DNA from: Clostridiaceae bacterium
GTDB lineage: Bacteria > Bacillota > Clostridia > Oscillospirales > Butyricicoccaceae
Assembly: GCA_018383195.1 (NCBI GenBank)
Contig: JAGZOP010000027.1
Location: 1 to 27,049 of the forward strand
Direction: 5' to 3'
DNA length: 27,049 nucleotides
This document shows positions 22,691 through 27,049 of this stretch, piece after piece. The notes under the pieces are model-generated. The model saw only the letters and a list, made by a program, of their open reading frames with translations. It ran no database searches and was not told where the DNA came from. Each line of letters starts with the position of its first letter. The first letter of the stretch is position 1. Made by a program: the position numbers and the translations under genes.

Positions 22691-23107
22691 TCAAAGAAAA
22701 GGGCGGATTTGTTGGATACACTGGGAAATAAGATCCACCTGCTTTTCTGCAAGCGCATGAATACGGGGATCACCGGCATGGTATTCGTGTAAGTGATTTT
22801 GAAGCTGGAGCAGTTCAGATAAGCTGAGATGCAACATCTGCTTTGCAGAATAAGAAGGATGATGGAAAGGGGAATTTGAGATTTTAGGAATGGGAGCCGA
22901 ATTCGTGAAAGAGTTTGATATCCCTTTATGACAGGGGCTGAAAAGCTTGGATGCTTCACTGCGGTATAGTTGGTAACGAATTTGTTGATCCTTTAGCATA
23001 TGTCGCAGAGAAGAGTCGGTGACATAGGGGAGAATTTGATTGATTTCGTGATATTTCGTTTTTGTACTATGATCGATATATTGCAGCATTTCCTGATCTG
23101 TCAGCAT
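22691..23107 (-). CDS. Diverged clostridial helical-bundle (ferritin-like) protein
   Basis: A 138-residue protein starting MLTDQEMLQYIDHSTKTKYH. The pattern 'QILPYVTDSSLRHMLKDQQI..Y' near the start and 'GDPRIHALAEKQVDLISQCI' at the end resembles a small all-alpha clostridial family whose members read roughly 'LP.v.d..l...l..q...Y' and 'd..i..LA......eq..i..lk.FL'. The middle (residues about 60-90, rich in Ser, Pro and His) does not look like that family, so this member is diverged. Function is unknown. GGAGG is about 10 bases before the ATG at 23107; the frame runs on to 23170 without a ribosome site. It is divergent from the 23201 gene. Confidence 0.6.
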   Translation of the reverse strand: MLTDQEMLQYIDHSTKTKYHEINQILPYVTDSSLRHMLKDQQIRYQLYRSEASKLFSPCHKGISNSFTNSAPIPKISNSPFHHPSYSAKQMLHLSLSELLQLQNHLHEYHAGDPRIHALAEKQVDLISQCIQQIRPFL

Positions 23108-23200
23108 CGTGTAAGAACCTCCGGGCAATAAGAATATATGTTTAAGATGCCCATAAAAAGTAAAAATCAAATCAGATTGAAGTTAAAAAGGGGAAAGATT

Positions 23201-23410
23201 ATGTTTTTTGTACAAATGAGGATGAATGGAGAAAAAGTATATCTATATAATGCACGTTTGATGCTGCATCTCCCAGATTATGCACGGCGTTTTCAAACAG
23301 CAGTATCTGCATTGAGATATATGAAGCGTCATGAATCTCTTAGCAGATATGCTTGGCGTATTATCGAGATTCCGGATGAGGAATTGCGGGACATGCGTTA
23401 TTGGATCTAA
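23201..23410 (+). CDS. Small hypothetical protein
   Basis: A 69-residue basic protein: MFFVQMRMNGEKVYLYNARL, then a helical stretch YARRFQTAVSALRYMKRHES and an acidic end IPDEELRDMRYWI. I recognise no family. GGGGAAAG lies 4 bases before the ATG at 23201, so the earlier in-frame ATG at 23138 is unlikely. It reads divergently from the 22691 gene and 92 bases before the next plus-strand gene. Real coding is supported by the ribosome site and by the compact fold-like composition only. Confidence 0.55.
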   Translation: MFFVQMRMNGEKVYLYNARLMLHLPDYARRFQTAVSALRYMKRHESLSRYAWRIIEIPDEELRDMRYWI

Positions 23411-23502
23411 GAAAAGCAGTAAATCAGTCACCGGTAAGTTGGGGGATACATAGTCTGACAGTGAAGAGCGCTTCTTCAATTTGAAATATGGAGGTTTTAT
23501 TC

Positions 23503-23982
23503 ATGTCAGAAAGAATTGCCCCCGGCCCGATTGGCGGCAATACGAACTTCCGAGAGGCTGTTTGTATCCATACGAAAAAAGTGTATGATTCCTGTAAGAG
23601 TAAAGAATGTATCCGCGATTTGCGTGTCTACCTGACGGCAGAATCGCAGGCATTTATCAACAATAACTGTGTTTCGGTGAAACCCCGCTCAGCAGAATTA
23701 TTGTTTGTAAATATTGATGTGGAAAAAGTTCCCTACAACAAGGGCTTCTTCTCGGTCGATGTACGGTTCTTCTATCGGATTTCAGTAGAAGCTAGCATGA
23801 CCATTGGCTGCCCGCGTCTGCTGAATGGTCTGGCAGTATTTGATAAGCGCTGCATTCTGTTTGGCAGTGAAGGCGGTGCACGTATTTTCAGCTCTAAATA
23901 TTGTCAGGGAGCGCCTGATCAGCAGCTGCTGCAATCGGCAAATAAGCCAACTGCAGTGGTTGAAGCTACTGCAGTAAAATAG
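23503..23982 (+). CDS. Conserved clostridial cysteine-containing protein, short form
   Basis: A 159-residue protein. REAVCIHTKKVYDSCKSKEC, followed by IRDLRVYLT, is a strongly recognisable block I associate with a protein family widespread in Clostridia. VDVRFFYRISVEA and LFGSEGGARIFSS also fit that family. Its function is not known to me; a role at the spore surface has seemed plausible from its cysteines but is not shown. Family members are, as I recall, usually longer; this one ends soon after the common core with a low-complexity tail (PTAVVEATAVK). GGAGG lies 8 bases before the ATG at 23503, so the in-frame start at 23488 is rejected. A terminator follows at 24075-24137. Confidence 0.65.
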   Translation: MSERIAPGPIGGNTNFREAVCIHTKKVYDSCKSKECIRDLRVYLTAESQAFINNNCVSVKPRSAELLFVNIDVEKVPYNKGFFSVDVRFFYRISVEASMTIGCPRLLNGLAVFDKRCILFGSEGGARIFSSKYCQGAPDQQLLQSANKPTAVVEATAVK

Positions 23983-24074
23983 GTAGATAAATAACACACA
24001 AAAATGTTGATAATAGTTCTATGATTATTAAAAATATTATGTTTACAAGTCGAAAAAATTCAAATGAGTTTTAC

Positions 24075-24137
24075 AGAACTTACTTGAGACAAAAATCTAC
24101 ATAGGTAGATGCGAGTTTCGGGTAAGTTCTTTTTTTA
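24075..24137 (+). terminator. Terminator with a nested inner hairpin
   Basis: AGAACTTAC (24075-24083) pairs perfectly with GTAAGTTCT (24122-24130), followed by seven T. Inside, ATCTAC (24095-24100) pairs with GTAGAT (24105-24110). It ends the 23503 transcript. The rest of the 415-base gap before the next gene (23983-24397) is AT-rich, and apart from the promoter at 24270-24297 I see nothing else in it. Confidence 0.75.
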
Positions 24138-24269
24138 TTTGGAAAGGATTTTTTGTCTCTAAAAAGAAATAAATTTTCTGTGCTTGTCTATCTTTTTGAG
24201 ATTACAGAAAAGTTAAATAAAAGAATTGCTTCTATATATAATGTGATTAGTAAAATTGGAAAATTTAGA

Positions 24270-24297
24270 TTGAAAATTCCTCCAAACATGGTATACT
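24270..24297 (+). promoter_or_regulatory. Promoter of the surface-protein gene
   Basis: TTGAAA (24270-24275), a 16-base spacer and TATACT (24292-24297). A start near 24304 would leave a leader of about 95 bases before the ATG at 24398, with two strong Shine-Dalgarno sequences, AAAGGAGG (24353-24359 region) and AAGGAGG (24384-24390). Confidence 0.65.
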
Positions 24298-24397
24298 AAA
24301 GACATGGCGATACCCAACGAAAAAAGTCGAATGGCATGAGTTATGAATGCGAAAGGAGGTCAACATTCAAACTCGAAATTTACAAGGAGGAATAAAC

Positions 24398-27049
24398 ATG
24401 AAAAAAAGATTATTATCAGCACTTTTGGCAGTGTGCATGGTAATGACGATGGCTCCCGCGGCATTTGCAGCGGAGGGCGGCAACGATGCACCAACGCACA
24501 CTCAAAAAAATATAGCGCGGATTGAACAGACTGGTGAAGAATATCCCACATTAGCAGCAGTTAGTGCGGCTGTGTTAGACAATCAAACAATCACGATGCT
24601 GGAAAACGTTGATAGCCAAACGGACTATTTTACGTTTACTAACAAGAAAGACATCACCATAAACTTAAACGGTAAAACGATTAAGGGTAGCGGTGACTGG
24701 GCGGTTGTATATTGTCCCACAGGTTCAACGGTTACCATTGATGGTACAGTGGCTGGAAGTGCCATTTATTCATATGAAGTAGGTGCTACTGATGGGAAAA
24801 GCGGATATGCTACCACTGTGTGGTCAGGTACCGATAGCAAAGTAGTCATCAATGGTGGACATTACGAAAACGTCATTACGACAACGCAGGACGATCACTT
24901 TGATTTGATTTATGCTAATGGTGCTAATGCATCCATCGAAATTTTGGATGGTACTTTCAAAAATTTTACGCCTAAATGGACATTGAATTTGAAAGATAAT
25001 AGTGGAGCTTCAATCGCAGTTAAGGGTGGTTCCTATGATAGTTTTGACCCATCAGCAGGAAACACCGAGCCTGCGCCCAATAATCCTAAAAATTATTTGG
25101 CGGAGGGCTATGTCAGCGTTGCAAATGGCGACAAGTTCGAAGTAAAACCCCTGTCCGAAGTTGCTGTCGCAGAAATTAGCGGTACACCTTACCGTACGCT
25201 GGTTGATGCTGTGAAGAATGCAGAAAACGGCGCTACCATCGAACTGCTGAAGGATGCATCCGGCGCAGGCGTGGGCACCTTTAATGGTGCGCAGGACGGA
25301 ACCGGCGTGAAAAACTTCACCATTGACTTTGGCGGTCATACTTACACCTGTACGGGTCCTGCTGTCGGCTCGTCCGGCACACAGTCTCAGGCTTTCCATC
25401 TGGAATGGACCGGCGATGCTGCAAACAACGCAAAAGTTACGCTGAAAAACGGCACGGTAACGGCTACGGCAAATTCCGGCGTGGCGATGATTATTCAGAA
25501 CTACTGCGACCTGACGCTGGACAACATGGTGATTGACGGCAGCAAGCTGCGCGCCAGCGACTATTCCCTGTCCAACAACTGCGGCAACATCACCATCAAG
25601 GACACAGAGATTATCGCGCCTACTGGCGGCGTTGCGTTTGATGTCTATGGCGGTTTCCAGTCGTATGGCGATGTAACGGTAACGCTGGAAGGCGAAAGCA
25701 AAATCAGCGGCAAGGTCGAGGTTGCCCGCGGCGCAGGCACCCAGAACACGAACACCCTTTACATTAAGGGCGGCTCTGTTGACGGCGAACTGAGCATTAC
25801 CGACAATGCAAAGACTGTCGTCTCCATTTCCGGCGGCACTTTTAATGCCAAGGTAGACGACAAGTACATTGCCCCGAACTACGAGTGCATTGCGAACGGT
25901 GGCAAATTCACCGTTCAGAAGATAGAGGATAAGCTGATTGTAGACAAGGGCGAAGTATCCGATAATACCCAGTCCGCTACACTTGCAGGCGATTTCAAGC
26001 CGAGCGCTCCGATTGAGGGCGACAATGAAGGCTCTGAGGTAAATGGATATGATGTTTCCCTCGACCTTTCCAACAAGGGCGAAGGCACCAAGGCGACCAC
26101 CGTCAATCTGACCGTCACCAAGGAAACCGCGAAGTCCCTTGCCGATGCGGACAGCCTTTCGGTTGCAACCGACGCAGGTACGGTTGAACTGAACGCCGCT
26201 GCACTGGATAAGGTTGGCACGACCGAGGGCGACGTTGTTATCACGGTTCAGAAGAATGATGTCACTGATGATAACGTCAAGGCTTCCTACACCGTTTCCG
26301 TTAAGACGGGCGAAACAAACCTGCTGCCCTACGGCGAAAGCAACGGCGCGGTAACCATTACCGTTCCGAAGGACGGCGCCGCGGTTGCTTGGTATGTAAC
26401 TGGCGAAGACGATAGTAAGGTTTATGTGGAAAAGCTGAATGCCAACGTAGAGGGTGACAATCTTGTCATCACCATCGGCCACCTGTCCACCATCGAGCTG
26501 TTGGCAAAGGATCCGGATGCTACTGCTGTTGCAACTGTCACTACTGCTGATGGCAAGACCACTGGTTATAACACTTTGAATGAAGCGCTGACCGCAACCA
26601 CCGCAGGCAGCACAATCAAGCTGCTGAAGGCTGTAGAAAGCGCAACTGCTATCACCGTACCTGCCGGTGCAACTCTGGATGGTAATGGTAAGACTATTAC
26701 CTGCACCAGCACAATCACGACAGGCGCTTTCCTGAACGCAGGCGGCAACAATGTCACGATCAAAAATGTGACTATCAACACTGCTGGGCATGTGAAGCAC
26801 GGTGTGCAGTTCTACTGTGTGAACGGCGGCAAACTCAGCAATGCCACTGTTAATGGTGGCTCCTACACTTCTGTCATTGTCAATGGTTCTACAGATATCA
26901 CTTTGGAAGACTGCACCCTGAATCCTGACGAGAGTGCTTACACCAATGTAGAGTATGCAATGGGCAGCGGCGTCACGGAGATTCCGTCTATGACGCTAGA
27001 CAATGTATCCTTCGATTCTTCCAAGCCTGCGGTTTGGGCAGACAATGCT
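24398..27049 (+). CDS. Large secreted beta-helix/adhesin-like surface protein (3' end outside window)
   Basis: Open from the ATG at 24398 to the right edge, at least 884 codons with no stop. A signal peptide is clear: MKKRLLSALLAVCMVMTMAP, likely cut after AAFA at residue 24. Three copies of a module of the form 'Y.TL..A...A..g.TI.LL' occur near residues 48, 262 and 722 (EEYPTLAAVSAAV, TPYRTLVDAVKNA, TGYNTLNEALTAT). Each is followed by short repeating strands rich in 'tI.g' and 'NGG', typical of right-handed parallel beta-helix surface proteins. Residues about 520-700 look like a different beta domain. Such proteins often end in anchoring repeats (SLH or sortase), which would lie outside the window. 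AAGGAGG is 7 bases before the ATG. Base composition shifts near 25080. Confidence 0.85.
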   Translation, partial: MKKRLLSALLAVCMVMTMAPAAFAAEGGNDAPTHTQKNIARIEQTGEEYPTLAAVSAAVLDNQTITMLENVDSQTDYFTFTNKKDITINLNGKTIKGSGDWAVVYCPTGSTVTIDGTVAGSAIYSYEVGATDGKSGYATTVWSGTDSKVVINGGHYENVITTTQDDHFDLIYANGANASIEILDGTFKNFTPKWTLNLKDNSGASIAVKGGSYDSFDPSAGNTEPAPNNPKNYLAEGYVSVANGDKFEVKPLSEVAVAEISGTPYRTLVDAVKNAENGATIELLKDASGAGVGTFNGAQDGTGVKNFTIDFGGHTYTCTGPAVGSSGTQSQAFHLEWTGDAANNAKVTLKNGTVTATANSGVAMIIQNYCDLTLDNMVIDGSKLRASDYSLSNNCGNITIKDTEIIAPTGGVAFDVYGGFQSYGDVTVTLEGESKISGKVEVARGAGTQNTNTLYIKGGSVDGELSITDNAKTVVSISGGTFNAKVDDKYIAPNYECIANGGKFTVQKIEDKLIVDKGEVSDNTQSATLAGDFKPSAPIEGDNEGSEVNGYDVSLDLSNKGEGTKATTVNLTVTKETAKSLADADSLSVATDAGTVELNAAALDKVGTTEGDVVITVQKNDVTDDNVKASYTVSVKTGETNLLPYGESNGAVTITVPKDGAAVAWYVTGEDDSKVYVEKLNANVEGDNLVITIGHLSTIELLAKDPDATAVATVTTADGKTTGYNTLNEALTATTAGSTIKLLKAVESATAITVPAGATLDGNGKTITCTSTITTGAFLNAGGNNVTIKNVTINTAGHVKHGVQFYCVNGGKLSNATVNGGSYTSVIVNGSTDITLEDCTLNPDESAYTNVEYAMGSGVTEIPSMTLDNVSFDSSKPAVWADNA

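Noticed and set aside
24304..24397. c-di-GMP riboswitch in the surface-protein leader
   Set aside because: This would be attractive for an adhesin, but the conserved GEMM core sequences are absent.
25052..26800. Long minus-strand open frame (582 codons) opposite the surface protein
   Set aside because: It is the antisense of a coding frame with strong codon bias. It has no plausible ribosome site and no recognisable protein. The plus-strand frame has a signal peptide and repeated modules.
1..27049. CRISPR arrays, tRNA or rRNA genes
   Set aside because: I saw no regularly spaced direct repeats and no tRNA or rRNA segment on either strand by eye. A covariance-model search would be the decisive test.

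Overview
The window reads as a chromosomal segment of a Gram-positive, probably spore-forming member of the Clostridia. An Oscillospiraceae or Butyricicoccaceae-type gut anaerobe is my best guess, inferred from protein character rather than from any marker gene. The evidence is a low-to-mid GC genome with strong AGGAGG ribosome sites, housekeeping promoters with TATAAT or TATACT boxes, a zapA-U32-DUF4321-maf-mreCD-PBP2 cluster, a clostridial-type LysA, and several proteins of families I associate with Clostridia.

Layout. Positions 1-125 hold the first 19 codons of an IS3-type OrfA transposase running off the left edge, with a long perfect hairpin. Positions 166-6377 are all on the minus strand. 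They carry lysA with a small DUF3006 gene, a PutP-type sodium/proline symporter with its own strong promoter, and a proB-proA-CYTH operon. Proline uptake and proline synthesis are therefore adjacent. Positions 6537-13366 form a plus-strand cell-envelope operon: zapA, a U32 RlhA-like protein, DUF4321, maf, mreC, mreD and PBP2. It is followed by a minD-like gene with its own promoter and by mgsA. Neither minC nor minE is present. Positions 14934-18199 are hisS-aspS, ending in a strong terminator.

The accessory part starts at 18287. A well-formed cobalamin riboswitch with its promoter leads, through two terminator-like hairpins, to a secreted protein with a copper-amine-oxidase-N (stalk) domain. 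On the minus strand, 19960-22465 is a compact unit. It consists of a 61-residue cationic peptide gene with a strong ribosome site, a terminator 3 bases after its stop, a radical SAM protein with a cysteine-rich C-terminus, and a HemN-like radical SAM protein. This resembles the layout of a ribosomally made, post-translationally modified peptide locus and is the best candidate for something undescribed.

Next come three small clostridial genes (22691-23982): a diverged helical-bundle protein, an unknown 69-residue protein, and a conserved cysteine-containing family. The window ends inside a large secreted beta-helix or adhesin-like protein (24398 to the edge, at least 884 codons). It contains three copies of an 'xYxTLxxAxxxA...TIxLL' module and shows a marked composition change near 25080.
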